Translations under genes and position numbers: made by a program | Shown here: one piece after another, positions 9,247-18,576 of the stretch | How the letters are laid out: each line of letters opens with the position of its first letter | How positions within the stretch are numbered: the first letter of the stretch is position 1 | Notes under the pieces: model-generated | Database searches by the model: none | Seen by the model: the letters and a program-made list of their open reading frames with translations, nothing else | What the model was told of the DNA's origin: nothing | DNA from: Chelatococcus albus | GTDB lineage: Bacteria; Pseudomonadota; Alphaproteobacteria; Rhizobiales; Beijerinckiaceae | Assembly: GCF_030067675.1 (NCBI RefSeq) | Contig: NZ_JASJEV010000013.1 | Span: forward strand, 29,486-93,485 | Direction: 5' to 3' | DNA: 64,000 nt

Positions 9247-9272
9247 AAAAGGGGCCGGTCGAAGCCAGCCCC
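9247..9272 (-). terminator. Terminator of the L,D-transpeptidase gene
   Basis: On the minus strand GGGGCTGG and CCGGCCCC form an eight-base stem (one G-U pair) around a six-base loop, followed by TTTT. It lies 28 bases beyond the transpeptidase stop. Confidence 0.65.
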
Positions 9273-9299
9273 GGGATCGAAGGAGGACCGTGGTATGTG

Positions 9300-9878
9300 T
9301 CAGCGCAGGACGACGACGCGTGTGCCGACCTTCACGCGCTCGTAGAGGTCGATGACGTCCTCGTTGACCATGCGGATGCAGCCCGAGGAGACCGCCTGGC
9401 CGATCGTCTCCGGCTCGTTGGAGCCATGGATACGGTAGAGCGTCGAGCCGAGGTACATGGCGCGGGCGCCGAGCGGATTGTCGGGGCCGCCGGGCATGTA
9501 GCGCGGCAGGTCCGGGCGGCGGCGCAGCATCTGCGCCGGCGGGCGCCAGTCGGGCCATTCGCGCTTCATGGTGATCGACTGGGTGCCGCCCCAGGTGAAG
9601 CCCGGCCGGCCGACGCCGATGCCGTAGCGGATGGCCTTGCCGCCCGGCTGGACCAGGTAGAGCCGGCGTTCGCCCGTCGAGATGATGACGGTGCCGGGCC
9701 CGTAGGGGCCGTTATAGGTGATGGTCTCGCGCGGAACCGGCGACGCCTGCGGCCGGAGGCTGTCCGGCTGGGCGGACAGGGGCTGGCGCGTCAGAGGGTC
9801 GATTTCATAGGCATTGGCGTTCGCGGCCGCGCCCACCACGGCGCAGAAACCCGCGATCGCAACGAGAAGGCGGCGCAT
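9300..9878 (-). CDS. L,D-transpeptidase (YkuD family), secreted
   Basis: A 192-residue periplasmic enzyme with a signal peptide (MRRLLVAIAGFCAVVGAAANANA) and one YkuD domain. The catalytic motif is present as HGSN followed by SSGCIRM, with the nucleophile Cys near residue 178. Such enzymes make 3-3 cross-links in peptidoglycan or attach proteins to it. Start taken at 9878, where the signal peptide begins and GAGG lies upstream; the longer frame to 10040 adds non-conserved residues. It is a single gene with its own terminator. Confidence 0.92.
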   Translation of the reverse strand: MRRLLVAIAGFCAVVGAAANANAYEIDPLTRQPLSAQPDSLRPQASPVPRETITYNGPYGPGTVIISTGERRLYLVQPGGKAIRYGIGVGRPGFTWGGTQSITMKREWPDWRPPAQMLRRRPDLPRYMPGGPDNPLGARAMYLGSTLYRIHGSNEPETIGQAVSSGCIRMVNEDVIDLYERVKVGTRVVVLR

Positions 9879-10194
9879 CGGAAGCCTCGACAAGTCCAGG
9901 TGCAACAATCGCTCAACGTCACAAGGGCGCCTTGGTTTCGGCGCCCTTGTGCCCGCAATCTGTCCAAATGGTGCCAGAGCCGCAACGCTCGCGGTTGCAC
10001 AAACGCGTGAAGCGCGGGACGAGTGGCGTGCCCGCCACACTTTCCGGGGCTCGTGGTGCCGGCTGGGTTAATTTCTGGTAACGAATTACCGTAAACGTTT
10101 GCTCAATTCTTCCATGATGACCTTGGGCGAAGGGGCCGGCGAGGTGGCGAATCGGGCCTCCCGGCCTCGATGTCCGCCGCCAGCCCGCACGATC
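9879..10194. other. Intergenic region between L,D-transpeptidase and chemoreceptor, with a leader hairpin
   Basis: No gene is visible here. A perfect 12-base inverted repeat (9920-9931 and 9940-9951, loop of eight) lies 42 to 73 bases upstream of the transpeptidase start and would fold in its leader RNA. A less GC-rich stretch at 10066-10105 contains the small inverted repeat GGTAA-CGAA-TTACC (10077-10090) and is the best place for the chemoreceptor promoter. Confidence 0.5.
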
Positions 10195-12195
10195 ATGCCC
10201 GTCCCAGTTTCACGCCTCGCACGTTTCACCGTTCGCACGCGCGTTCTCGTCCTCGCCGGCCTCTTCGGGGCGGGAATGTCCGCGACCGCAGCCGCCTATC
10301 TCGTCGGTCGCGACATGCAGGAGGCGGCCTTCCGGGACTATCGCGCGGCCGTCGTTCTCGCCACCGCGAGCCGCGACGTCGAGGCCGATCTCGCGATGCT
10401 GCGCATGGCCGAACGCGATTTCGTGCTCAAGCGGACCCGGGCGGCCGGCAACCAGATCACGCAGCTTGCGGCCGGATTCCGCACCCAGGTGGACCACCTC
10501 GGGGCGCTTGGCCGTAGCCCGGAGACGGCGGCGCCGCTCGCGCAACTGTCCGAGTTCGCCCGCCGCAACGGCGAGATGCTCGCCGAAATCCTGGCCTTGC
10601 AGGACGAGATCGGCTGGTCCTCCGAGGACGCGCTGAACGCCATGCTGGGGCGGACCGGAGACGCGTTCAGCGCATCCGTGATGCAGATCGCAGATCGCCA
10701 CGGCGACGCGCAGGCCCACAGGCTGCAGCTCATCGCCGCGAAGATGCGCATGCTGGAGAGCGACGTCCGCTTCGGCCGCGAACAGCCGGACGTCGTGGCC
10801 GGCCGCTTCGATGCCCAGATGAGCATTCTCCGACGCATGCAGGCATCGCTTCAGCTTCCCGCCGAGGAGCTGAAGGCGCTCGCCGACGGCATCGAGGCCT
10901 ATGGCGCTGCCTTCGGGGTCTGGGTCGAGCGGGAGCGCGCCCTTGGCCTGCGCATGGATCGTCTGCGCGACAATTTCGATGTCATGGCGCCGCTGCTCGC
11001 CAGCCTGCAGGACGCGACGGTCGCCATCGCCAAGAGGAATGCGGAAACTCTCGACAGGGTCCAGTCCCGCACGGGCATGACGATCCTGTCGGTCATGGTC
11101 CTCGTGCTGCTCGCCGGTCTGCCGCTCAGCATCGTCATCGGGCAGGGCCTGACGCGCGCGCTTACGCGCCTGCGCCAGGCGATGGAACGCCTGGCGCAAG
11201 GCGACCTCGCGGCCTCGATCCCGCCGGTCGACGGCAGGGACGAAATCGCCGACATGACGCGCGCGCTCACGGTCTTTCGCGACAACGCCATCGAGCGCGA
11301 GGGCTTGCGCGGCGAGCGCGAGGCCTTCAACCAGCGACAGGCGGAGCGCGCGCGCAGCCTGGAAGCGGCGATCCTCGCCTTCGAGAGTGCGGTGGCCGAC
11401 GCCGTCGGCAGCGTCAGGCACGCCGCCTCGGCGCTGGAGGAGACCTCGCTATCGCTCGACAAGGCCTCCTCGGACGTGACCACCCAGGCGCGCTTCGCCG
11501 GCGAGGCCGCCGCCAAGGTCGCCGAATTCGTCACCGAGGTTGCGCGCGCGGCCGAGGAGATGTCCGCCTCCATCGCCGAGGTGTCCGGGCAGGCGGCCCG
11601 CTCCAGCAGCGTGTCGAACCGCGTCGTCGAGGAAGTCGACCGCGCCGTTGCCGCCATGGCGGCGCTCGAAGGCGGCGCCGGGCACATCGGCGAGATCGTC
11701 GGGCTCATCCAGGCGATCGCGGCGCAGACCAACCTGCTCGCGCTCAACGCCACCATCGAGGCCGCGCGCGCCGGCGACGCCGGCCGGGGCTTCGCGGTCG
11801 TTGCCGCCGAGGTGAAGGCGCTCGCGACCGAAACGGCCCGCGCCACGAGCGACATCGCGAGCCAGGTCGCGGCCATCCAGCAGGCGTCCGCCGAAGCCAT
11901 CGGCTCGATTTCCCGCGTCAACGGCATCATGTCCGAGATGGCCCTTGCCACCCATTCCGTGGCGACCGCGGTAGAAGAGCAGAGCGTCTCGGTCGATCTG
12001 ATCGCGAGCCGCGTGGAACAGGCCTCGAGCGAAGCCCATTCCGGCGCCATGGCCGTCGCCGAGGCGGAGACGACGGCCGAGGGCGCCAAGGTGGTTGCCG
12101 ACCGCGTGCTCCTGCTGTCGGGCGACCTCGCGCGGGCGGCGGAGGGGCTCGGACGGGAGATCAACGCCTTCCTGGTCGCCGTGCGGGCAGCCTAG
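10195..12195 (+). CDS. Methyl-accepting chemotaxis protein
   Basis: A 666-residue chemoreceptor. Membrane segment 1 is at about residues 14-36, followed by a long helical periplasmic sensor domain (about 40-290), membrane segment 2 at about 293-318, a HAMP linker to about 370, and a cytoplasmic signalling domain. The hairpin tip around residues 500-543 includes [19 protein letters not shown], the site that contacts CheA and CheW. The start at 10195 puts a normal short N-tail before membrane segment 1, but no clear ribosome-binding site is seen; a TTG at 10099 or ATG at 10114 would lengthen it. No chemotaxis genes are adjacent, so the ligand cannot be guessed from context. Confidence 0.92.
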   Translation: MPVPVSRLARFTVRTRVLVLAGLFGAGMSATAAAYLVGRDMQEAAFRDYRAAVVLATASRDVEADLAMLRMAERDFVLKRTRAAGNQITQLAAGFRTQVDHLGALGRSPETAAPLAQLSEFARRNGEMLAEILALQDEIGWSSEDALNAMLGRTGDAFSASVMQIADRHGDAQAHRLQLIAAKMRMLESDVRFGREQPDVVAGRFDAQMSILRRMQASLQLPAEELKALADGIEAYGAAFGVWVERERALGLRMDRLRDNFDVMAPLLASLQDATVAIAKRNAETLDRVQSRTGMTILSVMVLVLLAGLPLSIVIGQGLTRALTRLRQAMERLAQGDLAASIPPVDGRDEIADMTRALTVFRDNAIEREGLRGEREAFNQRQAERARSLEAAILAFESAVADAVGSVRHAASALEETSLSLDKASSDVTTQARFAGEAAAKVAEFVTEVARAAEEMSASIAEVSGQAARSSSVSNRVVEEVDRAVAAMAALEGGAGHIGEIVGLIQAIAAQTNLLALNATIEAARAGDAGRGFAVVAAEVKALATETARATSDIASQVAAIQQASAEAIGSISRVNGIMSEMALATHSVATAVEEQSVSVDLIASRVEQASSEAHSGAMAVAEAETTAEGAKVVADRVLLLSGDLARAAEGLGREINAFLVAVRAA

Positions 12196-12332
12196 GGCCG
12201 ATTCCCCACCACCGCCGCAATCCGCCGTGCTTTTCACGCACGGCGCCCGGCCCCATATCCTCGGGTGGCGGCGCGGCCGCATGTCCGACCGGCTGGGGGA
12301 CGAGTCCTCGGGCAGGGGGCGGGAGCGAAGCG

Positions 12333-12827
12333 ATGAAGCGGTGGCTGATCGGGATCGCCGCGGGTGGCAGCCTGATCGCGGCATCAGCCCATGGGGCGGG
12401 CCCTGCAGGTGCGCCACCGGGAGGCCTGGGCGAAGCAGGCAGGGCGGCCTTGGCTCATTGGCTGGCGCGAGAGGACGTCGACGCCTTCATCGACGCGAGA
12501 ATCGCCGCGCTGCACGCGGGGCTTCGCCTGTCGTCTGAACAGGAGAAACTCTGGCCGCCGCTGGAGACGGCGATGCGCAAGGTGGTTGAGCGCCTGCGCA
12601 AGGACATGGGCGAGTGGCCCGACGTCACCCGCCGCGACCTGCCGGCTCTCCTGCGCGGCCTCGCCGACCGGCAGGCCGCGAGCGCCGACATGCTGCGCGA
12701 GCTGGCCGATGCGCTGACGCCGCTCTATGCGACCTTCGACGACGCGCAGAAGCGGCGCTTCAGACGCTGGCTCTGGACGCTGCCCATGCACGGCCTCGCG
12801 ATCGAACTGATGATGCCGGATCTTTAG
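12333..12827 (+). CDS. Spy/CpxP-like (LTXXQ motif) periplasmic protein
   Basis: A 164-residue protein with a probable signal peptide ending near residue 22 (MKRWLIGIAAGGSLIAASAHGAG). The rest is predicted alpha-helical with one LTXXQ-type motif, LSSEQEKLW (about residues 67-75), and a second helical stretch with DDAQKRRFRRWL. Spy and CpxP are periplasmic chaperones that respond to envelope stress; this is a distant relative with the same size and layout. ATG start behind GGGAGCG. No partner gene is adjacent. Confidence 0.7.
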   Translation: MKRWLIGIAAGGSLIAASAHGAGPAGAPPGGLGEAGRAALAHWLAREDVDAFIDARIAALHAGLRLSSEQEKLWPPLETAMRKVVERLRKDMGEWPDVTRRDLPALLRGLADRQAASADMLRELADALTPLYATFDDAQKRRFRRWLWTLPMHGLAIELMMPDL

Positions 12828-12975
12828 GAAGGCACCGCTGCCCCGCCGCGAGCGCATCGCAGGATACGTTTCCCCCGACCGCGTTGTCCCGGCAGGGCGT
12901 GCTCCGCGCACTGCAGGGCTGCTCACGGCCGATGGCGAGGCCGGACATGTCGGGAAGTGCGGAAACCGCCGGGGA

Positions 12976-13050
12976 TGGTGGGCGCGACAGGGATCGAACC
13001 TGTGACCCCTTCGGTGTGAACGAAGTGCTCTTCCGCTGAGCTACGCGCCC
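12976..13050 (-). tRNA. tRNA-Val (anticodon CAC)
   Basis: Reading the minus strand from 13050 the gene folds as a full cloverleaf: acceptor GGGCGCG/CGCGCCC, D arm GCTC/GAGC, anticodon stem CTTCG/CGAAG with loop TTCACAC, and T arm ACAGG-TTCGATC-CCTGT. The anticodon is CAC, reading GTG valine codons. The CCA end is encoded (12976-12978). Confidence 0.97.
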
Positions 13051-13241
13051 CATGCCGCAGCCTTCTAGGTTTGCTGCGCCCGCTCGTCAAGCAACCAGTG
13101 CATCGCTGGCGCCGAAGCTGTGAGCAACGCGTCCGCGCCGGGCCCCCGACGCTTGGGGGACCTGCGTAGCTGCGGGCTTTGGCCGCTTTGCGCCACCATG
13201 AGGAACGGGGTAAGCAGGCGGCCGTTCAATTCGGGTTGCCC

Positions 13242-13640
13242 GTGACGCGTCATCGCTCCATCCGCTCGCTCCTCGGCCTGGCTCTCGCCTATTGCCTGGC
13301 GGTCCAGACCATCGTCGTCGGCCTCGGCGGCCCGATGCCGGCGGTCGGCGGCGATGCGCCATGGCCGGTCTGGTGCCGCCCGGGCGTCCTGCTCGGGGCC
13401 GAGACGGCGCCGGCCGGGCCGGACGCGCCGGCGGCACCGGCCGCCGACGGTCACGATCTCTCCTGCATCCTGACATGCGCGGCCGGCGCCGCCCCGGCCG
13501 TGGTCGCCGCATCCGCATCCGGCCCGGCGGTCGGGCCTGCCGGACATCGCGCGGGGCGCATCGCGCATGCGCATCTGCTCCTGCCCCGCGGCCGCAAGGG
13601 GCTCGTCGCCGCCCCGCGCGGTCCTCCGCTCTTCGTCTGA
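13242..13640 (+). CDS. DUF2946-like secreted protein of a copper-handling operon
   Basis: About 132 residues with an N-terminal hydrophobic segment (SLLGLALAYCLAVQTIVVGL) that could be a signal or anchor, and a short Cys-containing block DLSCILTCAAG. The length, the hydrophobic start and the position ahead of PCuAC and SCO genes fit DUF2946 proteins, but the sequence is low in complexity (Ala, Gly, Pro) and the match is weak. The GTG at 13242 is my choice; the frame is open from 13179. It probably begins the operon. Confidence 0.5.
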   Translation: MTRHRSIRSLLGLALAYCLAVQTIVVGLGGPMPAVGGDAPWPVWCRPGVLLGAETAPAGPDAPAAPAADGHDLSCILTCAAGAAPAVVAASASGPAVGPAGHRAGRIAHAHLLLPRGRKGLVAAPRGPPLFV

Positions 13641-13707
13641 CGTCCCTTTCCCGACGCAACGACCAGCCGCGCAATTCCGCTGCGGCTCAACGAGCTTGGA
13701 GCATGTC

Positions 13708-14259
13708 ATGTCAAACCATCTTGTCGGCCGGCCGGCCGCCCCGTTCCGCCGCGCCCGCCGCCCGTCGCTCACCGAGGCCCTGCTTGCCGCAGCCCTGACG
13801 CTGTCGGCGGGCGCCGCGCTCGCCCACGACTTCAGGGCCGGCGCCCTGACCATCGACCAGCCGTGGTCGCGCGCCACCCCCGCGGGTGCGCAGGTCGCGG
13901 GTGGGTTCATGACGATCCGCAATGCCGGCCCCGCCGAGGATCGGCTGATCGGGGGCGCCTCCGAGATCGCCGGACGCCTCGAGATTCATGAGATGGGCGT
14001 GGTCGACGGCGTCATGCGCATGCGGCCCGTGGAGCAGGGCCTCGCCATCAAGCCGGGCGAGGCCGTGGAGCTCAAGCCCGGCAGCTATCACATCATGTTC
14101 TTCGAGCTGAAGCGGCAGCTCAAGCAGGGCGAGCGCTTCAAGGGCGAGCTGCAGTTCGAGAAGGCGGGCACGATTCCGGTCGAATTCGCCGTCGAATCGA
14201 TCGGGGCGCAGGGGGCCGGCCAGGGCTCCGGCGCCGCCCATCAGGGCCACGGTGGCTGA
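13708..14259 (+). CDS. Periplasmic copper chaperone PCu(A)C
   Basis: A 183-residue periplasmic protein that carries Cu(I) to cytochrome oxidase. The signal peptide ends around ALAHD (near residue 40). The copper site of the family, H-x-M-x10-M-x21-H-x-M, is complete: HEMGVVDG, MRMRPVEQ and, after KPGEAVELKPGSY, the pair HIM. The C-terminus adds a Gly/His-rich tail (GAAHQGHGG) that could also bind metal. The SCO gene starts six bases after its stop, so copper delivery and CuA assembly are probably coupled here. Confidence 0.9.
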   Translation: MSNHLVGRPAAPFRRARRPSLTEALLAAALTLSAGAALAHDFRAGALTIDQPWSRATPAGAQVAGGFMTIRNAGPAEDRLIGGASEIAGRLEIHEMGVVDGVMRMRPVEQGLAIKPGEAVELKPGSYHIMFFELKRQLKQGERFKGELQFEKAGTIPVEFAVESIGAQGAGQGSGAAHQGHGG

Positions 14260-14264
14260 GCGCC

Positions 14265-14873
14265 ATGCGCAAGCTTCGCATCGCCCTCTGGGGGCTCCTG
14301 GCCGCCGCCGCTGTCGCCGCGGCCGGCCTTGCCTGGCAGGCCAGCCGCGGCGCGCCGAATGCTCCGGTGCGCACGGCAGGCGCCGGCATCGCCGCCGTCG
14401 GCGGCCCGTTCCGGCTCACGACGCACGAGGGGAAGACGTTGTCGTCCGCCGATCTGGCCGGCCGGCCCTTTGCCGTCTTCTTCGGCTTCACGCATTGCCC
14501 CGACGTCTGTCCGACGACGCTCTTCGAGCTGTCGGAACATCTGAAGGCGCTCGGCCCGCGGGGCGACGACCTCAGGGTGCTCTTCATCACGGTGGATCCC
14601 GAGCGCGACACCAGGGAGCTGCTCGCGACCTACCTGAGCTCCTTCGACCCGCGCATCATCGGGCTTACCGGCACGCGCGAGGAGATCGACGCCGTGACGG
14701 TGGCCTACAAGGCCACCTACATGAAGGTGCGCACGAGCGGCGACGACTACACGATGAACCACACCGCCTCCGTCTACCTCATGGATGCACGGGGCCGGTT
14801 CGTCGGTGTGCTCGACTATCAGGAGCCCAGGGAAACGCAGCTCCAGAAGCTGCGCCGGCTCGTCGCGGGCTAG
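14265..14873 (+). CDS. SCO1/SenC family copper protein
   Basis: A 202-residue thioredoxin-fold protein anchored by one N-terminal membrane segment (about residues 6-25). The copper ligands of the SCO family are present: the C-x3-C pair in FTHCPDVCPTT (near residues 77 and 81) and the His in MNHTASVYLMD (near residue 166). SCO proteins help mature the CuA centre of cytochrome c oxidase. It is the last gene of the copper operon and converges on gph with six bases between the two. Confidence 0.93.
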   Translation: MRKLRIALWGLLAAAAVAAAGLAWQASRGAPNAPVRTAGAGIAAVGGPFRLTTHEGKTLSSADLAGRPFAVFFGFTHCPDVCPTTLFELSEHLKALGPRGDDLRVLFITVDPERDTRELLATYLSSFDPRIIGLTGTREEIDAVTVAYKATYMKVRTSGDDYTMNHTASVYLMDARGRFVGVLDYQEPRETQLQKLRRLVAG

Positions 14874-14879
14874 CGCCGG

Positions 14880-15575
14880 TCACGCGAGGGGGGTGGCCGC
14901 GGGCAGGAGCGCCGAGGCCGCCTCCCACAATTCGTCGAAATGCTCGATCACCCGGTCCGGCCCGAGGGCCGTCACGGCCGTGTCCGTATAGCCGAAGGGC
15001 ACGGCGATGACGGGAATGCCGGCGGCGCGCGCCGTGTCGATGTCCGTGCGCGAGTCGCCGATCATGACGGCGCGCGCGGGATCGCCGCCGGCCTGCGCGA
15101 TGGTCGCGGTGAGGTGGCGCGGGTCCGGCTTGCAATAGGGGAAGCTGTCACGCCCGCAGATCGCCGCGAAACGGTCGGCGATGCCGAGGGCAGCGAGGAG
15201 CTGCACTGAATGGCTCGCGACCTTGTTGGTGCAAACGGCGAGCTGCCATCCGGCAGCGGTGAGGCGCGCGAGCGCCGCCGTGACACCCGGGAAGAGCCGT
15301 GTCTCCTCGGCGATGCGGTCGGCATAGATCGCCAGGAAGTCGGCATAGAGCGCATCGAGGTGGTCGGGTGCGATCGTCCGCCCATTGACGGCAAGGCCGC
15401 GCTCGATCAGCGCCCGGGCGCCGGCGCCGATCAGGTCGCGCGCCTGCGCCAGGGGCAGAGCGGGCAGTCCCTCCCGGGCGAGGATGATGTTCAGGGTGCC
15501 GATGAGATCGGGAGCCGTGTCGGCGAGCGTGCCGTCGAGGTCGAAGACGGCGATCGGAACGGGCGCTGTGGTCAT
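14880..15575 (-). CDS. gph: Phosphoglycolate phosphatase
   Basis: A 231-residue HAD-superfamily hydrolase. Motif I is VFDLDGTLADTAPDL (nucleophile Asp 11), motif II is VCTNK, and motif III is CKPDPRHL followed by MIGDSRTDIDTARAAG, which supplies the magnesium-binding Asp residues. Size and motif spacing fit Gph, which removes 2-phosphoglycolate formed in DNA repair or by Rubisco side reactions. Other HAD substrates are possible since the family is hard to assign by sequence. Confidence 0.88.
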   Translation of the reverse strand: MTTAPVPIAVFDLDGTLADTAPDLIGTLNIILAREGLPALPLAQARDLIGAGARALIERGLAVNGRTIAPDHLDALYADFLAIYADRIAEETRLFPGVTAALARLTAAGWQLAVCTNKVASHSVQLLAALGIADRFAAICGRDSFPYCKPDPRHLTATIAQAGGDPARAVMIGDSRTDIDTARAAGIPVIAVPFGYTDTAVTALGPDRVIEHFDELWEAASALLPAATPLA

Positions 15576-15673
15576 GACATGCCGCTACAGGCTTGGGGCG
15601 GCGCAATCAAGGCGGGCGCGCCGCGATGCTATGATGCTCGCACGATTCGTTCCGCCCGTTCGTCCGGAAGCTC

Positions 15674-16141
15674 ATGACCCTGTCCATCCCCCGCGCCCTC
15701 CGCAGCCGCCTCCTCGAGGCTGCCGTTGCCACACTCGTCTGCGCCGCGCCGGCCGCCGCCAGCCAATATGACTTCGTCCCGGCGCCGCAGATCGACCTCA
15801 ATCGCATCTATCGCATCGATCGCGTCACCGGTGAGGTCGGGGCCTGCCAGTACGGCCTGAAGGACGGCACGATCGGCGTGACCTTCTGCTTTCCCGTGGG
15901 CGAGGGGGCCGGCAAGCAGGAGCCGGGCGAATACGGCCTCGTGCCTTCCAAGCATGCGCGCGAGGCGGGTGTCTTCCGCGTCAACTACCGCACCGGCGAG
16001 ATGAGCGTCTGCTACGTGCTCAACGGCGAGGTCGTGGTCTGCACGCCCCAGGCCGGCACGCCCGCGGCCGCGGCCGCCACCCAGGCGCCCGACGCGGGCA
16101 CGCAGTCTCCCGCCGGCGGCGCCTCCGCCAAGAAGCCCTGA
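15674..16141 (+). CDS. Secreted protein of unknown function with two internal repeats
   Basis: A 155-residue protein with a signal peptide ending near AAAS (residue 34). The mature part has two similar units, IYRIDRVTGEVGACQYG and VFRVNYRTGEMSVCYVLNGE, each with a Tyr/Arg-x-x-Thr-Gly-Glu core followed by a Cys, so a pair of short beta-units is likely. The C-terminal 35 residues are Ala/Pro-rich. I do not recognise a named family; similar short proteins occur in other Hyphomicrobiales. It stands alone between gph and a repeat-containing gap. Confidence 0.75.
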   Translation: MTLSIPRALRSRLLEAAVATLVCAAPAAASQYDFVPAPQIDLNRIYRIDRVTGEVGACQYGLKDGTIGVTFCFPVGEGAGKQEPGEYGLVPSKHAREAGVFRVNYRTGEMSVCYVLNGEVVVCTPQAGTPAAAAATQAPDAGTQSPAGGASAKKP

Positions 16142-16172
16142 GAAGGCCCGAGCGGCCGCGGAACGGGCGACC

Positions 16173-16227
16173 GTCACCCCGCGCGTCGGTTCCGGATCCC
16201 CGGCTCGCTCATCGGTGGCGGGATGAC
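16173..16227. repeat. REP-like palindromic repeat, family 1, copy 1
   Basis: The stretch begins GTCACCCC and ends GGGATGAC, an inverted pair with one wobble, around the core CGCGTCGGTTCCGGATCCCC. The same core recurs at 32398-32430 and 42534-42555 and the GTCATCCC/GGGATGAC ends recur at the other copies. Confidence 0.7.
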
Positions 16228-16394
16228 AGGGTACGGCGATCCGTCCCCCGGGGGGCTCCGCGAGACCGCAGGCGAGGCAAAAGCGGGGTTCCGCCTCCGG
16301 CGGTGCGCCCATGGGCTCCCTTCCCGCCGGCCGCCCGCGCGTGCTAGACACGGGGCCGATCCCACGCATTCCTGCTTCATTGCGAGGCTGAGCC

Positions 16395-17843
16395 ATGCAG
16401 CTTCAGGATTCTTCGCTCCTTGTCGAGCGCTGCTACGTCGCGGGCGAATGGATCGGCGAGCCGGTCGACGCCGTGTACAACCCGGCCACGGGGGAGGTTC
16501 TGGCGCGCGTGCCGCGCTTCGGCGCGGCCGAGGCGACGCGCGCCGTCGAGGCGGCGGCCGCCGCCTTCACGCCCTGGGCCAGGAAGACTGCAAGGGAACG
16601 CGCCGCGGTCTTGCGCCGCTGGTACGAGCTGATCCTCGCCAACAAGGACGACATCGCCGTCATCATGACGAGCGAGCAGGGCAAGCCGCTCGCCGAGGCG
16701 CGCGGCGAGGTGGAATACGCGGCCTCCTTCGTCGAGTTCTACGCCGAGGAGGCCAAGCGCATCTACGGCGAGACCATTCCGAGCCACCGCGCTGACGCGC
16801 GCATCATGGTCATCCGCCAGCCGATCGGCGTCGTCGCTGCCATCACGCCGTGGAACTTCCCGGCGGCGATGATCACGCGCAAGGTGGCGCCGGCGCTCGC
16901 CGCCGGCTGTACGGCGGTGGTCAAGCCCGCACCCGAGACGCCGCTCACCGCGCTGGCGCTCGCCGTGCTCGCCGAGCGGGCCGGTCTGCCGGCGGGCGCC
17001 TTCAACCTGATCACCGGCGATGCGCCGGCGATCGGCAAGGTCCTGACCGAGCATCCGGCGGTTCGCTTCGTCGGCTTCACCGGCTCGACGGAGGTCGGCA
17101 AGCTGCTGATGCGCCAGGCCGCCTCCACGGTGAAGAAGGTGGGGCTCGAGCTCGGTGGCAACGCACCCTTCATCGTCTTCGACGACGCCGACATCGACGC
17201 GGCGGTCGAAGGCGCCGTGCAGTCGAAGTTCCGCAACATGGGGCAGACCTGCGTCTGCGCCAACCGCATCTACGCCCAGGCCGGCATCTACGACGAGTTC
17301 GTCTCGAAGCTCGCCAAGAAGGTGATGGACCTCAAGGTCGGCAACGGCCTCGAGGTCGGCGTCGCCCAGGGGCCGCTGATCAACGCAGAGGCGGTGGAGA
17401 AGGTGGAGCGCCACATCGCCGACGCCGTCGGCCAGGGGGCGAAGGTGGTGGTCGGCGGCAGGCGCCATGCCTTGGGTGGCACCTTTTTCGAGCCGACTGT
17501 CCTTGCCGGCGTGACGACGAAGATGCTGGTGACGCAGGAGGAGACCTTCGGGCCGCTCGCCCCCGTCTACCGCTTCACCGACGAGGCGGATGCGATCGCC
17601 CAGGCCAATGCCACGCAATATGGCCTTGCCGCCTATTTCTACGCCCGGGACCTCGGCCGCGTGTTCCGCGTCGCCGAGGCCCTGGAATATGGCATGGTCG
17701 GCATCAATTCCGGCGTCATTTCCACCGAGCTTGCGCCCTTCGGCGGCGTGAAGGAGTCCGGCCTCGGCCGCGAAGGCTCCAGTCACGGCATCGAGGAGTT
17801 TGTCGAGCTCAAGTATCTTCTTCTGGCGGGACTGGATCGTTGA
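16395..17843 (+). CDS. gabD: NAD(P)-dependent succinate-semialdehyde dehydrogenase
   Basis: A 482-residue aldehyde dehydrogenase. The catalytic Glu lies in LELGGNAPF (about residue 252) and the nucleophile Cys in GQTCVCANR (about residue 286); the second Cys two residues on is typical of the GabD branch. FTGSTEVGK forms part of the cofactor site. GabD oxidises succinate semialdehyde to succinate at the end of the GABA shunt; related dehydrogenases act on glutarate semialdehyde, so the substrate is likely but not certain. The stop overlaps the TTG start of rpiA. Confidence 0.9.
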   Translation: MQLQDSSLLVERCYVAGEWIGEPVDAVYNPATGEVLARVPRFGAAEATRAVEAAAAAFTPWARKTARERAAVLRRWYELILANKDDIAVIMTSEQGKPLAEARGEVEYAASFVEFYAEEAKRIYGETIPSHRADARIMVIRQPIGVVAAITPWNFPAAMITRKVAPALAAGCTAVVKPAPETPLTALALAVLAERAGLPAGAFNLITGDAPAIGKVLTEHPAVRFVGFTGSTEVGKLLMRQAASTVKKVGLELGGNAPFIVFDDADIDAAVEGAVQSKFRNMGQTCVCANRIYAQAGIYDEFVSKLAKKVMDLKVGNGLEVGVAQGPLINAEAVEKVERHIADAVGQGAKVVVGGRRHALGGTFFEPTVLAGVTTKMLVTQEETFGPLAPVYRFTDEADAIAQANATQYGLAAYFYARDLGRVFRVAEALEYGMVGINSGVISTELAPFGGVKESGLGREGSSHGIEEFVELKYLLLAGLDR

Positions 17844-18538
17844 CGGGCGAAGAACTGAAGCGCCGCGCGGCGGAGCGTGCGGTTTCCCTGGTTGCCGACG
17901 GCATGCGGCTCGGGCTCGGCACCGGCTCCACCGCCAGGCACTTCGTCGCCCTCCTGGGCGCGCGTGTGCGGGAGGGGCTCGACGTCGTCGCGGTGCCGAC
18001 CTCGGAGGCGACGCGGGCTCAGGCCGAGGCCGAGGGCATCCGCCTCACGACCCTCGACGAGACGCCGGAGCTCGATCTCACCGTGGACGGCGCCGACGAG
18101 CTCGACGACCGCCTGCGCCTGATCAAGGGCGGCGGCGGCGCCCTCCTGCGCGAGAAGATCGTCGCTGCCGCAAGCCGGCGCATGGTCGTCATCGCCGACG
18201 GCTCGAAGCGCGTCGCCGTGCTGGGACGCTTCCCGCTGCCCATCGAGGTCGTGCCCTTCGGCCTCGGCGCCACGCGCCGGGCTGTCGCGGCCGCCGCCGA
18301 GCGCGCGGGATGCCGTGGCGCGCTGAGCCTGCGCAGCGCCCCCGACGGGGCCCCCTTCGTCACGGACGGCGGGCATTACATCCTCGACGGCGCCTTCGGG
18401 CGCATCGAGGATCCCGAGGCGCTGGCCGGCGCCCTCGCGACGGTGCCCGGCGTCGTCGACCATGGCCTTTTCCTGGGCCTCGCCACCGGCGCCGTCGTGG
18501 CGAGCGAGGAAGGCCTCGCCGAACTCGGCCGCCTCTGA
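17840..18538 (+). CDS. rpiA: Ribose-5-phosphate isomerase A
   Basis: A 232-residue enzyme of the pentose phosphate pathway that interconverts ribose 5-phosphate and ribulose 5-phosphate. Family motifs are LGTGSTA, PTSEATR, VDGADE and [11 protein letters not shown] (the last with the catalytic Glu and Lys). The only start that gives the full N-terminus is TTG at 17840, which overlaps the gabD stop as TTGA. An apparent 562-residue frame running back to 16850 is only the shadow of gabD. The unusual start and overlap suggest translation coupled to gabD. Confidence 0.93.
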   Translation: MTGEELKRRAAERAVSLVADGMRLGLGTGSTARHFVALLGARVREGLDVVAVPTSEATRAQAEAEGIRLTTLDETPELDLTVDGADELDDRLRLIKGGGGALLREKIVAAASRRMVVIADGSKRVAVLGRFPLPIEVVPFGLGATRRAVAAAAERAGCRGALSLRSAPDGAPFVTDGGHYILDGAFGRIEDPEALAGALATVPGVVDHGLFLGLATGAVVASEEGLAELGRL

Positions 18539-18576
18539 TAACTGCCACGCTCCGGACTTCCAGGGAGAACGCCCCG

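Noticed and set aside
10066..10090. CtrA-like site and short palindrome upstream of the chemoreceptor
   Set aside because: The spacing does not fit TTAA-N7-TTAA and the palindrome arms are only five bases; too weak to call.
16850..18538. An apparent 562-residue protein containing RpiA
   Set aside because: The front is an off-frame reading of gabD; the RpiA part begins at TTG 17840.
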